27,313 nucleotides of DNA from CAVZLD01 sp964522605 (GTDB taxonomy: Bacteria; Planctomycetota; Planctomycetia; Pirellulales; Pirellulaceae), in contig CAZFWV010000051.1 of NCBI GenBank assembly GCA_964522605.1, forward strand, positions 1-27,313, given 5' to 3'. Shown here piece by piece: positions 1-8,634 of this stretch. Under the pieces are notes generated by a model that did no database searches, had not been told where the DNA came from, and worked only from the letters and a program-made list of their open reading frames with translations. Position numbers and translations under genes: made by a program. Position 1 is the first letter of the stretch. Each line of letters opens with the position of its first letter.

Positions 1-2
1 GG

Positions 3-1079
3 TGCGCCGAACAGGGCGTGAAAGGGAAGTACAGCATCGTCCCCTACCCTGCCTGCGTGGGTTGGCTCGATCGCGAGTTGCCGGGATGGTCGCGAGCCGA
101 ACTGCGGGCGAGCCTGCAATTGGTGCGCGAGCTGATGGTTCCGAATTGGGATATCCACCCGGAGATGATTACACATACGCGTGTGATCGATCTGGCGACG
201 GGGCGACCGCGCGAACCCGTCAGTGCCGCGACAATGGAGAATTCCTTTCCGCAAACTGAGATCAGCGTCGATGAACTGGCAACCTACCTCGCCTACGCTC
301 TGCGAATTCTGAAGAATTGCGATCTGCCCTGTGAGGGCATCACGACGCCGGGCGGATTCGGCAATCGAGTCAAGACGCAACTGCCCCGGGCGGTTTTCGA
401 GGCCGTACGGGATGTGTACGGTGCCGAAATCCCCCATTACTTCAAGTACGTTTCCGAAGGAACAGAAAGTACAGAGCCACAACTCGAGGACGTCCAAGCC
501 GCTGATTCATCCGAGCCACGATTGACCGTGAACGTTCCGGCGGGCACAGGAGACTGGTTCGGGGGCTGGGACGGCGAAGAGACTTGTCAGCCGGAGAAAT
601 ATGCCGACGACTCCGCATCGACGGGACGGATGGTCGAGCTAATCGAGCAGCGGCAACCTGCCGTGATGCTGTGCCATTGGCCCGGCATGTACACCCACGG
701 ATCGAAGTTGGGGTTTGCCGCGTTTCGAAAAATCGTCGTCGCGCTCCATCAGCGGTTCTCCGAGCAGACAATCTGGATGAAGCCAAGCGAAATGGCTCGT
801 TACTGGGCGGCGAAGGAACTGACACGCCAACAGATCATCGGTTCCACCGTCGTCTTCCAAGCTCCATTTACGTGTCCCGCCTTTACGGTTCGGCTGGCGG
901 GAGTCGACTTGCCGCTCCCGCCGCGACAAACTGTCCAACAAGACAACATCGAACTTCGGCAAGTCAACGCGGTTCAGGAGTTGACGACGGGGACCTGGAT
1001 TCGCGATGACGGAGCGGTCATCGTCTGCATCGATCTTCCGCAGGGCGAATCGGCCATCTCGTTGGGACCGCGCGTGTAA
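3..1079 (+). CDS. Polysaccharide-deacetylase-like protein, 5' end cut by window edge
   Basis: The frame is open from the first complete codon (base 3), so the gene begins upstream; 358 residues are visible before the stop. A GTG at base 18 could be read as a start but the residues before it (CAEQG) continue the same fold, so I treat the gene as partial. Seen: an IHPEMITHTRV segment with two histidines, an ITTPGGFG loop, and a late LCHWPGMYTHG segment followed by a tryptophan-rich helix (IWMKPSEMARYW). These resemble the metal-binding and barrel-closing motifs of NodB-like polysaccharide deacetylases, but the canonical DD and HxxxH motifs are not clearly present in the visible part. Such an enzyme would remove acyl groups from glycans; substrate unknown. 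The assignment rests on general resemblance only; an uncharacterised planctomycete protein family is the alternative. The next gene is 335 bp away, so it is probably a separate transcript. Confidence 0.55.
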   Translation, partial: CAEQGVKGKYSIVPYPACVGWLDRELPGWSRAELRASLQLVRELMVPNWDIHPEMITHTRVIDLATGRPREPVSAATMENSFPQTEISVDELATYLAYALRILKNCDLPCEGITTPGGFGNRVKTQLPRAVFEAVRDVYGAEIPHYFKYVSEGTESTEPQLEDVQAADSSEPRLTVNVPAGTGDWFGGWDGEETCQPEKYADDSASTGRMVELIEQRQPAVMLCHWPGMYTHGSKLGFAAFRKIVVALHQRFSEQTIWMKPSEMARYWAAKELTRQQIIGSTVVFQAPFTCPAFTVRLAGVDLPLPPRQTVQQDNIELRQVNAVQELTTGTWIRDDGAVIVCIDLPQGESAISLGPRV

Positions 1080-1414
1080 GAAGATCGGATACCTGGCGAG
1101 AAGATCGAGGAAATAGCGAAAAACTGCCGCCACTTGCGATGACCCAACGATGGCAAGATGGGGAAAGTCCTCCTCGTTGGTCTGCTTTTCCCAGTTCCTG
1201 CCTGTTCAAGCGGGAAAACCACAGCGCGGTCGGGAACGCGTTGTCTGTGGGCGGACGAAGAGATCCATCAACGCAGATTTGTCGCAAACACGCGACCGGC
1301 GCACTGATGGACGCCTCTTCTACGGGACACGTGGCGGGATAATCTGGTAAAATTCCGGAAAAGTCGTCCCTGCTGAGGGTTCCCGCAACTCCTCTGTGCC
1401 CGCGGATTGTTGCC
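1080..1414. other. Intergenic region, 335 bp, no gene seen
   Basis: No reading frame here has a convincing start signal or protein-like composition, and no RNA gene or strong hairpin was recognised. The only notable content is a promoter-like sequence near the right end, listed separately. Confidence 0.6.
1324..1353 (+). promoter_or_regulatory. Candidate sigma70-type promoter for the cyclopropane synthase gene
   Basis: GGGACA (four of six matches to TTGACA) at 1324-1329, an 18-bp spacer, then TAAAAT (five of six) at 1348-1353, preceded by TG one base upstream (extended -10). It lies about 60 bp before the ATG at 1415. This is pattern matching by eye; no transcript start is known. Confidence 0.3.
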
Positions 1415-2740
1415 ATGAACCGGACTCCACTTTGCGACTCAGCTCCGCAATCAGCGACAGTTCCAGTCCGTGACGTTCCTAACGTGCCCCGACCGGACTA
1501 CAGTGGGCCCCCACCCTCCTCGAAAGTGAGCCGGCCTAGCACGGCGTTGGAACGGTTTCTCTTGCGGCGACTGCTCCGACGCATGGGGCAACCGGCGATG
1601 TCGGTTCGACTGTGGGATGCGGTCGAGCTTCCGGGGCCAACGGGTCCCACCTTCGGTTGCCTGGTGATTCGCGATCGTGCGACACTCTGGCGACTTCTGA
1701 CAAGTCCGTTGTTCACGTTTGGCGAAGGCTACGCGACAGACCGAATCGAATTGGAGGGAAGTCTGCCGGACATGCTCACGGAGATCTACCGAGCCCATCG
1801 GCAACAAACTTCTTCGTCGCAAGCGGCCTGTCGTTGGGGAGCTTGGCTGCAGCGGCAAAGGCGCAATTCACTGGCGCAATCGCGCGATAACGTTCATCAC
1901 CACTATGATCTGGGCAACGATTTCTATCGCATGTGGCTGGATGATCAGTTGCTGTATACGTGTGCCTATTTCCGCGAATCGGATTTCACGCTCGAGCAGG
2001 CTCAGTTGGCGAAGATGGAACACGTTTGCCGCAAACTGCAACTGCAGGCGGGACAAACCGTGCTCGAAGCCGGTTGTGGCTGGGGCGCATTGGCTCTCTA
2101 CATGGCGAAATTTTACGGAGTGCGGGTCAAGGCGTTCAATGTGTCGCGTGAGCAGATCCGGTTTGCGCGCGATCGTGCACGGCGTGAAGGGCTGTCGGAT
2201 CGAGTGACCTTCATCGATGATGATTGGCGAAACATTCGAGACCGCGGCGACGTGTTTGTCTCGGTGGGAATGCTGGAACATGTCGGGGTCGCGAACTATC
2301 GTTTGCTGGGGCGTGTCATCGACCACTGCCTGCCGTCTCATGGCCGCGGGCTGATTCATACGATCGGCCAGAACTCAGCCGGACCGATCAATCCGTGGAT
2401 TCAGCGACGGATTTTTCCGGGTGCCTGCCCGCCGACGCTTGCCGAGATGATGAGAATCTTCGAGCCTTTCCGGTTTTCTGTGCTGGATGTGGAAAATCTA
2501 CGACTCCACTACGCCGAGACGCTGCGGCACTGGCTGCAGCGATACGAGCGTTCCGCGGAAACGGTTCGGAAGCAGTTCGATCGTCAATTCGAGCGGACTT
2601 GGCGACTCTACCTGGCCGGATCGATGGCTGCCTTTGAAAGTGGATGTCTGCAGTTGTTTCAGGTTCTCTTTACGCGCGCCGCAAACAACGATCTTCCCTG
2701 GACACGAACGCACATTTATTCGACGATGGCAGAAACGTAA
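1415..2740 (+). CDS. cfa: Cyclopropane-fatty-acyl-phospholipid synthase family methyltransferase
   Basis: A 441-residue S-adenosylmethionine-dependent enzyme that would add a methylene or methyl group to unsaturated acyl chains of membrane lipids. Seen: a variable N-terminal domain (about 1-155), the family signature HHYDLGNDFY (162-171), YTCAYF with Cys183, the SAM-binding loop EAGCGWGAL (218-226), VGMLEHVG with Glu288, HTIG with His315, and LHYAETL with Tyr366. In E. coli Cfa the corresponding Cys, Glu, His and Tyr form the bicarbonate-binding active site, so all key residues appear kept. Length is slightly above the usual 380-420 because of a proline-rich N-terminal tail. The ATG at 1415 was chosen as the first in-frame start after the promoter-like sequence; a later start would still leave the catalytic core. 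The next gene starts 54 bp downstream on the same strand, suggesting an operon. Whether the product is cyclopropane or a methyl branch cannot be told. Confidence 0.9.
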   Translation: MNRTPLCDSAPQSATVPVRDVPNVPRPDYSGPPPSSKVSRPSTALERFLLRRLLRRMGQPAMSVRLWDAVELPGPTGPTFGCLVIRDRATLWRLLTSPLFTFGEGYATDRIELEGSLPDMLTEIYRAHRQQTSSSQAACRWGAWLQRQRRNSLAQSRDNVHHHYDLGNDFYRMWLDDQLLYTCAYFRESDFTLEQAQLAKMEHVCRKLQLQAGQTVLEAGCGWGALALYMAKFYGVRVKAFNVSREQIRFARDRARREGLSDRVTFIDDDWRNIRDRGDVFVSVGMLEHVGVANYRLLGRVIDHCLPSHGRGLIHTIGQNSAGPINPWIQRRIFPGACPPTLAEMMRIFEPFRFSVLDVENLRLHYAETLRHWLQRYERSAETVRKQFDRQFERTWRLYLAGSMAAFESGCLQLFQVLFTRAANNDLPWTRTHIYSTMAET

Positions 2741-2794
2741 GGGAGTGGCTCCGGCCGAACACCTGGCCCCGATCTTCGCGAAAGGAGACGCAGC

Positions 2795-3271
2795 ATGTTC
2801 GCCCGACATCTTGATTCGATCACACTGGAACGCTTACACGAACTGATTGAAGCGAACTTCAACGCACGCGACTCGCTCTACACGGCGGCAGAGTCACTGG
2901 AAGACGACGATCAAGCGCACGTCTGCGTTCGTCTCGCCGACTCGCTAGCCGGCCATGCAGTGGAATTGCAGCAGATTGTCGCTGCGGCGGGGAGTCAACC
3001 TCCCGGTCCGCAGGATGCCTGGACGGGTGCCCGACAGCAATTTGAGCAGGCAAAGGCTGCGTGTGGTTGCAGCGGTGTGCTGGCCATTGCCGAACGCACC
3101 GAGCGCGATCTTAAACAGGGCTACGATCGCGCATTGAAAACCACCTTCGATCGGGAAGCGGAAGGAGTGCTGGGTCGGCACCGCAACGATGTGGAGTTCG
3201 GCGAGCAAGTATTGCGCTGCATCGCCGGCACTCAGTCGCCGATGCCCTTTCCGCGTCACAACCCGAAATAA
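2795..3271 (+). CDS. DUF2383 / PA2169-like four-helix-bundle protein
   Basis: A 158-residue soluble, strongly helical protein. The N-terminal half (LERLHELIEANFNARDSLYTAAE) and the repeating pattern of charged and hydrophobic residues match the ferritin-like helical bundle described for DUF2383/PA2169 proteins, whose function is unknown but which are often linked to stress. An unusual CGCSG segment lies at about residues 89-93, in the third helix region. No signal peptide or membrane segment is seen. A clear Shine-Dalgarno (AAAGGAGA, about 2781-2788) lies 6-7 bases before the ATG, which fixes the start. It follows the cyclopropane synthase gene by 54 bp, so the two probably share an mRNA; a joint role in membrane or stress adaptation is only an inference. 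Family assignment is moderately sure. Confidence 0.7.
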   Translation: MFARHLDSITLERLHELIEANFNARDSLYTAAESLEDDDQAHVCVRLADSLAGHAVELQQIVAAAGSQPPGPQDAWTGARQQFEQAKAACGCSGVLAIAERTERDLKQGYDRALKTTFDREAEGVLGRHRNDVEFGEQVLRCIAGTQSPMPFPRHNPK

Positions 3272-3326
3272 ACCAAGACCGATGCGCGAGGAAATCGCGT
3301 GCTGTTTGGCCCGAACGAGGAGAGGT

Positions 3327-3404
3327 AACCACGGATTTGACGGAGAGTACGGATCGGCACGGACAGATCCGTCGATATCTGTCTTATCCGTTTGATCCGC
3401 GGTT
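3327..3404. repeat. Imperfect long palindrome between convergent genes
   Basis: An AACCACGGATTTGACG-type arm starting at 3327 pairs imperfectly with a CCGTTTGATCCGCGGTT-type arm ending at 3404. Nested inside is a perfect 7-bp hairpin, ACGGATC (3349-3355) against GATCCGT (3366-3372). It sits between the convergent ends of the four-helix protein gene and the beta-helix gene. It resembles ACGGAT-rich intergenic repeats familiar from planctomycete genomes and could act as a two-way terminator, but no U-tract is present. Confidence 0.45.
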
Positions 3405-3484
3405 CCTGTTCTCGACCGTTGGTTCGGCTCGCCCAGTGCGTCGCACGGCCGTAGGTTGTGGTCTGAGCAGGCACTCACTCGCTT

Positions 3485-5623
3485 CTACTCGAATCCCCGA
3501 GGAACTGGAGGCAGATCCTTGGTCAATTCGATCGGCGTCTTCCGGCCTGCCTGGGTGTAATCGAACGGCTGGAATCCAATCTGGTAGGCCGGCGAATCAT
3601 CTGCGAGATGAAAGTCACCTTGCTGGGCATCGGCAAACTGGGGATCGGCGATCCGTGAGTGGACATCTTGATTACGCTCCTTCTGCCATTGCTCCAGCGT
3701 CAAATCTCCAGGAAACACAACCGGCTTACCGCTGTGCCAATAGAGATTATGGTCGAGTCGAAAGTTGTTATCTTTCCAGTTCGATCCCAGTAACGGGCTG
3801 TCGTTATCCCAAAGCACGATATTGTGTTGAAAATGGAAGGAAATGTGGTCTTCGGTTCGGGTTCTCTGCAACTGGTGTTCTCCGCCAAAGGCAAAGATGT
3901 TGTTCTCAATGCGGTTTTCCCGCCCATAATGCTGGTGGAAACCTCCGCGCGAGCAGCGGTAGACCAGATTGTTTCGCATCACGACACCGGTCGAGCCCTC
4001 GTCGGTATAGAGACCCCATCCACCGTAGTCGTAGGAAACAACATCATGGAAATGGTTGTCATGAATCACGGTGCCTGGGGAGATTCCTAACGTGTAGATG
4101 CAACCCATATCACTCAAGACACCCTGCCCGATTGTGTGGGCATGGTTGAAACCTAGATCGTTATGGTGCGCGAGACTGGGGCCGTAACCCCAGACCCAGC
4201 CGATGGAGAAGGCGGAGTAGTAAAAGTCGAAAACATCGTTGTGCTGGATAACATTGTAGGGCGAATGACCGATCCACACGCCAATACCTGCGGAATGCAG
4301 TCGGCCTCCATGAGCAATCAGGCAGTTGCGAATCGTGTGGTGAGAAACGAGCGCTGCCTGATCCTCAGGAGCTCCCAGCGTGTTGCCCCATTCGGTGGGC
4401 AACGCGTTCCCAATCTTGATTCCGCCGGCACCCAGATCAACGAGTTCACAGTTTTCCACTCGATTGTGTTGGCATCCGGGGCCAAAAGCGACGGCGTATT
4501 CCCCGGTATGACGAACGGCACATCGATCCAACACCAGATTGCGTCCCGCTTCGGCCGCGACGGCCGCACCGAGGTTAATCTCGGCCTGAGGAAAGGATTG
4601 ACCTGCTGGAGGAGTCACCCAATTACTGTGTGCAAAGGTCAGGCCCCGTAATTCGAGATACTGGACCCAACGACGCTGCGGAACGTCTCCCTTGAAGAGC
4701 ACGAGGTAGCGCAGCCGCGGCGCGATCACCACCGCTTGCTCGGGGTTCTCATCCGGATGAGGCAGGTAGGTCAGTTTGCCCTCCTTGCGATCCAGATACC
4801 ATTCACCCGCCTGCTGCAGTGCCTCGCGGACGTTTTCCACCAGGAACCGGTGACCGGGTTGGAATTGGGCCCACCAGCTGAAACCCGTGGTGTTTCCTCC
4901 CAGCGTGACGACGTGGTTTGTATCGTCGACCGACACGATGGGCATCCGTGATGCTGTCCAGGAGTGAAATGCGATCACTTCTACGTCCTGCAGATTGGTC
5001 CACGTCGAGTCGATCTGGCCTGCCGTAAAGCCAAACCGATCGTGTCCTTTTCCGGCTGCCTTGGGCGATGGATCCTGGGCGGAGACAATCTGATAGTACC
5101 CCTTCTTCGGCATCCGTGGGCGATAGCGGCGCTGGTCGTTGACAAACAGCTGAACGAATGACCAATCTCCTGCCGCGACTTCGGGTAGATCCAATACCCA
5201 GGCTCCCTGTTCGCTGATCTGCCAACCGGTCAGTTGACGTCCGCCACTAAAGACGGGTCGCTCGTCACCGAATGCCTGATAGATGGTCGGTGAGGTCGCG
5301 GTTCCGGAATCCTCGGGGCTGAAGGCGATGGGTTGGTCCAGCCAGTATGTACCGCCCCGAATCGCAACCGTGATGGGACGATTGCGTTCCGGCTGCGACT
5401 CACGAATTGAACGCACAACCTGTTGTGCTGCTGCGAAGCTCGCGAGCGGCCCATCGGTTTGCTCCGCATTGGGTGCGGCAAGACGGCCCGACCATTGGTC
5501 ATTGCCGTTGGGAGCCAGATAGAGATCGGCCTCTTGGGCCACGATGGGTACCGTGCAAAATGCCGTGCAAAAAACACTCGAAGTGAGTACGAACAGTCCC
5601 AGGAAGAAGCGTATGCGAACCAT
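3485..5623 (-). CDS. Secreted right-handed parallel beta-helix protein (possible glycosidase or lyase)
   Basis: 712 residues from the ATG at 5623; a TTG seven codons earlier is possible but AGCGGAGC just upstream of the ATG and the signal peptide favour the later start. The N-terminus (MVRIRFFLGLFVLTSSVF...) is a typical Sec signal peptide with cleavage near residue 30 (VAQ/EA). Then comes LYLAPNGNDQWSG plus a PLASFAAAQQVV segment and VAIRGGTYWL, the usual opening of secreted beta-helix enzymes. From about residue 290 on, turns rich in N, H and G (HHTIRNCLIAHGG, YNVIQHNDVFDF, VMRNNLVYRC, NRIENNIFAF) mark successive helix coils. The layout resembles GH141-like and polysaccharide-lyase-like proteins; the exact activity cannot be read. 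It lies 136 bp downstream of the Gfo/Idh/MocA gene on the same strand, consistent with a carbohydrate-processing group. Confidence 0.8.
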   Translation of the reverse strand: MVRIRFFLGLFVLTSSVFCTAFCTVPIVAQEADLYLAPNGNDQWSGRLAAPNAEQTDGPLASFAAAQQVVRSIRESQPERNRPITVAIRGGTYWLDQPIAFSPEDSGTATSPTIYQAFGDERPVFSGGRQLTGWQISEQGAWVLDLPEVAAGDWSFVQLFVNDQRRYRPRMPKKGYYQIVSAQDPSPKAAGKGHDRFGFTAGQIDSTWTNLQDVEVIAFHSWTASRMPIVSVDDTNHVVTLGGNTTGFSWWAQFQPGHRFLVENVREALQQAGEWYLDRKEGKLTYLPHPDENPEQAVVIAPRLRYLVLFKGDVPQRRWVQYLELRGLTFAHSNWVTPPAGQSFPQAEINLGAAVAAEAGRNLVLDRCAVRHTGEYAVAFGPGCQHNRVENCELVDLGAGGIKIGNALPTEWGNTLGAPEDQAALVSHHTIRNCLIAHGGRLHSAGIGVWIGHSPYNVIQHNDVFDFYYSAFSIGWVWGYGPSLAHHNDLGFNHAHTIGQGVLSDMGCIYTLGISPGTVIHDNHFHDVVSYDYGGWGLYTDEGSTGVVMRNNLVYRCSRGGFHQHYGRENRIENNIFAFGGEHQLQRTRTEDHISFHFQHNIVLWDNDSPLLGSNWKDNNFRLDHNLYWHSGKPVVFPGDLTLEQWQKERNQDVHSRIADPQFADAQQGDFHLADDSPAYQIGFQPFDYTQAGRKTPIELTKDLPPVPRGFE

Positions 5624-5759
5624 CGTCGAAGCTCCGCTGATCAAGGTAGGATGGAGGCGGATGTCAACTGCCGGACATCCTGGGCGGGGTTGGAGGTTTG
5701 TAAAACACCGAGGATCGTCAACTGGGTGGCGGTGAATTCAATCTCCCGGCTGGAGGACT

Positions 5760-7127
5760 TCAAACAAGTTCCCAGCCAGGTCGATATTCGCGCCGGAGGA
5801 AGGGATCCGCTTCGGGAGCATTGGTTGCGTGGAGCTGGATTGGGTCCCATTCCAGCTTCTTCCCCACCCGGTACGCGACGTTGCCCAGGTGATTCGCTTC
5901 GGTAAGCCAGCCAGCATAGTCGAAGTTGCAGGTCGTTGGTTCTCCCGTCTTGCAGGCATGCAGCCATTCGGCGTGGTGGCCGCGCGATGGAGGGATGAAT
6001 GGCTCCGGACGAACGAAGTTACGGAACTCATCTTCCGGCAGGAGAATGTGTTTTCCGTAGTCCGCCAGCAGCATTCCCTTGTCTCCCACGAACAGAACGC
6101 CACTGTCCCACTTCGGAATGGTTCCTTCGGACCACATCGGAGGTTTTTCTGTGCCCTGGTACCAAGTTAGTTGCAATGCCGGAAGATCGCCACGTGCTCC
6201 ATATTCGTACGTGACACGCATTGACGCAGGAGCGATCTCTGGATGAGGTGGAGGTCCGTGCGCCTCGATCGTCGATGGACATTCCAAGCCGAGTGCCCAG
6301 AACGGCAGGTCGATCCAGTGGCTACCCAAATCGGACATCGTGCCGTTGCCAAAGTCCCACCATCGATACCACTTGGGACCTGGGAAATACACGCTGTGAA
6401 AGGGGCGATCCGGTGCGGGGCCCAGCCACAAATCCCAGTGCAGTCCAGCGGGAATGGGCTGTGTTTCGGCAGGTCGATCCTGTTCCAGGACGATATCCCC
6501 GTTTTCCCTCGCGAGTTCTGCGCTTCCCTGCCAACCCCAGGCACGGGAAACCCAGACGTGGACGTCGCGCACCGGTCCGATCGCTCCCGTCTGCACCAGT
6601 TCAACGACTCGCCGGTAGTTATCTCCCGCGTGAATCTGCGTTCCCATCTGTGTTGCCACTTGGGCGTTTGCCGCAGCCTCGCGAATCACGCGCGCTTCCC
6701 AAACATTGTGCGTCAGCGGTTTCTCGCAATACACGTGCTTGCCTAATTGAAGAGCTGGCAATGTGGCAAACGCATGCGTGTGTTCGCATGTGCTCACAAC
6801 CACCGCATCGAATTCGGAGGCGTGATCATAGAGTCGGCGGAAGTCCGTAAACGTTCGCGCCTGCGGGTGTTTTTCGGCGGCGGCCCGAATGGCATTTTCG
6901 TTGACGTCGCACAGAGCGACAATATTCTCAGAACTGACGGACTGCAAATTGCCTCCACCGCGACCGCCGCAGCCAATGATGGCGATATTCAGCCGGTCAT
7001 TGGGACTCTGAGCGCGCAGCGTAGCCGGTGTCATCCAAGCCAACGAGGCGGCAGTGGCCGATCGTTTCAGAAACGTCCGACGGGAGACGGACAATGTCGA
7101 ATTCCCTTGATTCTGTCGAGATTCCAT
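5760..7127 (-). CDS. Tat-exported Gfo/Idh/MocA family oxidoreductase
   Basis: 455 residues from the ATG at 7127, selected over an upstream start at 7250 because a strong Shine-Dalgarno (AGGAAGGAA) precedes it and the twin-arginine signal begins there. Seen: SRRTFLKRSATAASLAW (about 15-31, Tat signal), a Rossmann nucleotide-binding loop IGCGGRGGGN (51-60), ALCDVNENA (71-79), and CEKPLTHN (134-141) whose EKP lysine is the usual catalytic or cofactor-contacting residue of the family. The C-terminal half is the alpha/beta substrate domain, with WDFGNGTMSDLGSHWIDLP, a segment typical of planctomycete members. It would oxidise or reduce a sugar or related polyol with NAD(P) bound before Tat export. 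It sits between the PIG-L deacetylase gene (298 bp upstream) and the beta-helix gene, so a role in glycan breakdown is likely; substrate unknown. Confidence 0.9.
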   Translation of the reverse strand: MESRQNQGNSTLSVSRRTFLKRSATAASLAWMTPATLRAQSPNDRLNIAIIGCGGRGGGNLQSVSSENIVALCDVNENAIRAAAEKHPQARTFTDFRRLYDHASEFDAVVVSTCEHTHAFATLPALQLGKHVYCEKPLTHNVWEARVIREAAANAQVATQMGTQIHAGDNYRRVVELVQTGAIGPVRDVHVWVSRAWGWQGSAELARENGDIVLEQDRPAETQPIPAGLHWDLWLGPAPDRPFHSVYFPGPKWYRWWDFGNGTMSDLGSHWIDLPFWALGLECPSTIEAHGPPPHPEIAPASMRVTYEYGARGDLPALQLTWYQGTEKPPMWSEGTIPKWDSGVLFVGDKGMLLADYGKHILLPEDEFRNFVRPEPFIPPSRGHHAEWLHACKTGEPTTCNFDYAGWLTEANHLGNVAYRVGKKLEWDPIQLHATNAPEADPFLRREYRPGWELV

Positions 7128-7253
7128 CAGAATTTCCTTCCTGCCAAAATCAGAATTGTCCTGTGATGTGAGCTTCTCATCTGCTCGAACAAGTCGTGCT
7201 CTCCGCGACGTACGACCGCAGATTCTCGCTAAGAAACGGCTCAGAAACAACTG

Positions 7254-7351
7254 TCTCGTTTAACCGCGTGGGCAACGCCCCGCGCGTAGGAACCGCGTGG
7301 GCAACGCCCCGCGCAGCTCGCGCGGCCCGATGGGCACGCGGTTAAACGAGA
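7254..7351. repeat. Palindromic repeat element with internal direct repeats
   Basis: A perfect 17-bp inverted repeat, TCTCGTTTAACCGCGTG at 7254-7270 against its reverse complement at 7335-7351, encloses two direct copies of a 24-bp unit beginning AACCGCGTGGGCAACG (7262-7285 and 7291-7314; period 29). The first direct copy overlaps the left arm. The element fills the gap between the PIG-L and Gfo/Idh/MocA genes. No coding capacity and no obvious target duplication were seen; it looks like a non-autonomous palindromic element. Confidence 0.8.
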
Positions 7352-7425
7352 GGACCGAGATGCCGAAGTCATTTCTGAGTTACCCCTAAGACAATCGTCC
7401 GACGTGGAACCGACGGGTTCGCGCC

Positions 7426-8373
7426 TCAATTGGACTTCGGAGCGACGAACGGGAAGAGCTTGCGTAGTTCACTTGCTGATGGCTGCCGGCCATACTCGCA
7501 GATCTCGAACGCCTCGGCACTCTGGATCTCACGACCAGCTTGCTCTCCGTAGGTGCTGACGAGTTGTTCGCGAAATCGGTTCGCCGTTGCGGTAAACCGA
7601 TTCCGGAATGCTTGCAGGACTTCCTGTTTTCGGTCGGCCCGCTGTTGTTCGGTGTCCAGAACAATATCTGCGCCGTTGCATCCACCTTCAAAGAATTGAG
7701 ATTCGAGTGCTTCAACGCAGTCCAGCTTCTTCTGTAACACATCGTCGGTTGCGACGACAACGTCCGCCGTAAACGGGTTAGGTTTTTGGAATCGATCTTC
7801 GTAGAACATGAAGACGGGATTGTTTTTTAGCGCCGGTGTATCGGCACAGTAGAAGGGGACAGTCACCATGTAACCGGCGTCCTGAACGAGAAAAGCCACG
7901 TTCCGGTGGTCTGGGTGATAGTCGTTCGGTCGATGGCAGATGACAAGATCCGCCTTCCACTGCCGGATTAAGCGCGTAATCGTCTTGCGGTTTTCGAGTG
8001 TGGGTAGCAACTCGCCATCGTGAATGTCCAGGACTTCGGTTTCGATTCCCAGGATCTCCGCACAGCGTTCCACTTCCGCAGTCCGCCGGAGGGCTAGCGG
8101 ACCGCCCGCCATCTGCCAGTGACCGATGTCGCCATTCGTCACCGAGACGAACTTGACATGATGTCCCAACGCCGCCCACTTGGCAGCAACTCCGCCCGCT
8201 TTCAGTTCACAGTCGTCCGGATGCGCTCCAAAGCAGATAATGCGCAGTTTGCCATCGTCCTCCGCACCCTTGAGTTGGCTCGGAAGAGTTGTCGCGGTAA
8301 ACGTCCAGATCGATGCGGCCCACAAATAGACAGGAACCAAGAACGTTCGCCGAATTCCACAAGACAGTTTCAT
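7426..8373 (-). CDS. PIG-L family deacetylase (LmbE-like), exported
   Basis: 315 residues with a hydrophobic N-terminal segment (about 9-30) that looks like a signal peptide or anchor. Seen: the zinc-binding AHPDDCE motif (50-56), TNGDIGHW (80-87), and the second metal motif HPDH (154-157) in ICHRPNDYHPDHRNV. Together these define the PIG-L/LmbE fold, metal-dependent enzymes that remove N-acetyl groups from amino sugars such as GlcNAc derivatives. In planctomycetes, exported members probably act on glycans in the periplasm; that location is inferred from the signal. The ATG at 8373 has GAGGGC about 7 bases upstream. The gene is followed on the same strand by the Gfo/Idh/MocA gene after a 298-bp gap containing a repeat, so co-transcription is possible but not assured. 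Confidence 0.9.
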   Translation of the reverse strand: MKLSCGIRRTFLVPVYLWAASIWTFTATTLPSQLKGAEDDGKLRIICFGAHPDDCELKAGGVAAKWAALGHHVKFVSVTNGDIGHWQMAGGPLALRRTAEVERCAEILGIETEVLDIHDGELLPTLENRKTITRLIRQWKADLVICHRPNDYHPDHRNVAFLVQDAGYMVTVPFYCADTPALKNNPVFMFYEDRFQKPNPFTADVVVATDDVLQKKLDCVEALESQFFEGGCNGADIVLDTEQQRADRKQEVLQAFRNRFTATANRFREQLVSTYGEQAGREIQSAEAFEICEYGRQPSASELRKLFPFVAPKSN

Positions 8374-8438
8374 TGTTTTGCCCTCAACAGTGGTTGTGCC
8401 AGGACTTTCTTCCAGATCGGAATGTTCTGCTGTGCGTC

Positions 8439-8468
8439 ATTGTAGATCATTCAGTCAGGCGGTGAGAA
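8439..8468 (-). promoter_or_regulatory. Candidate promoter for the PIG-L gene
   Basis: On the minus strand, TTCTCA (8468-8463; four of six matches to TTGACA), an 18-bp spacer and TACAAT (8444-8439; five of six) lie about 65 bp before the ATG. By-eye match only. Confidence 0.22.
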
Positions 8469-8634
8469 CGGGCGAAAGCGGAAAAGCAATGTTCGTCGGC
8501 GGCCATGATTTTCGAATGGATCCAGGTGCGACCTAACCGCCTGAGCGATCGACAGGATGCCGATGACGCTCGGGATACGTCATTCCCGAACCGAACGCCA
8601 GACCGTTTGCCGGCGATCGTCCGTCGTATGTAGA

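Noticed and set aside
3337..4149. Plus-strand open frame opposite the beta-helix gene
   Set aside because: It runs from the palindromic intergenic repeat into the antisense of the beta-helix gene and has no recognisable fold.
7262..7314. Two direct repeats resembling a minimal CRISPR array
   Set aside because: The spacer is only 5 bp, there are just two copies, they lie within a larger inverted repeat, and no cas genes are present.
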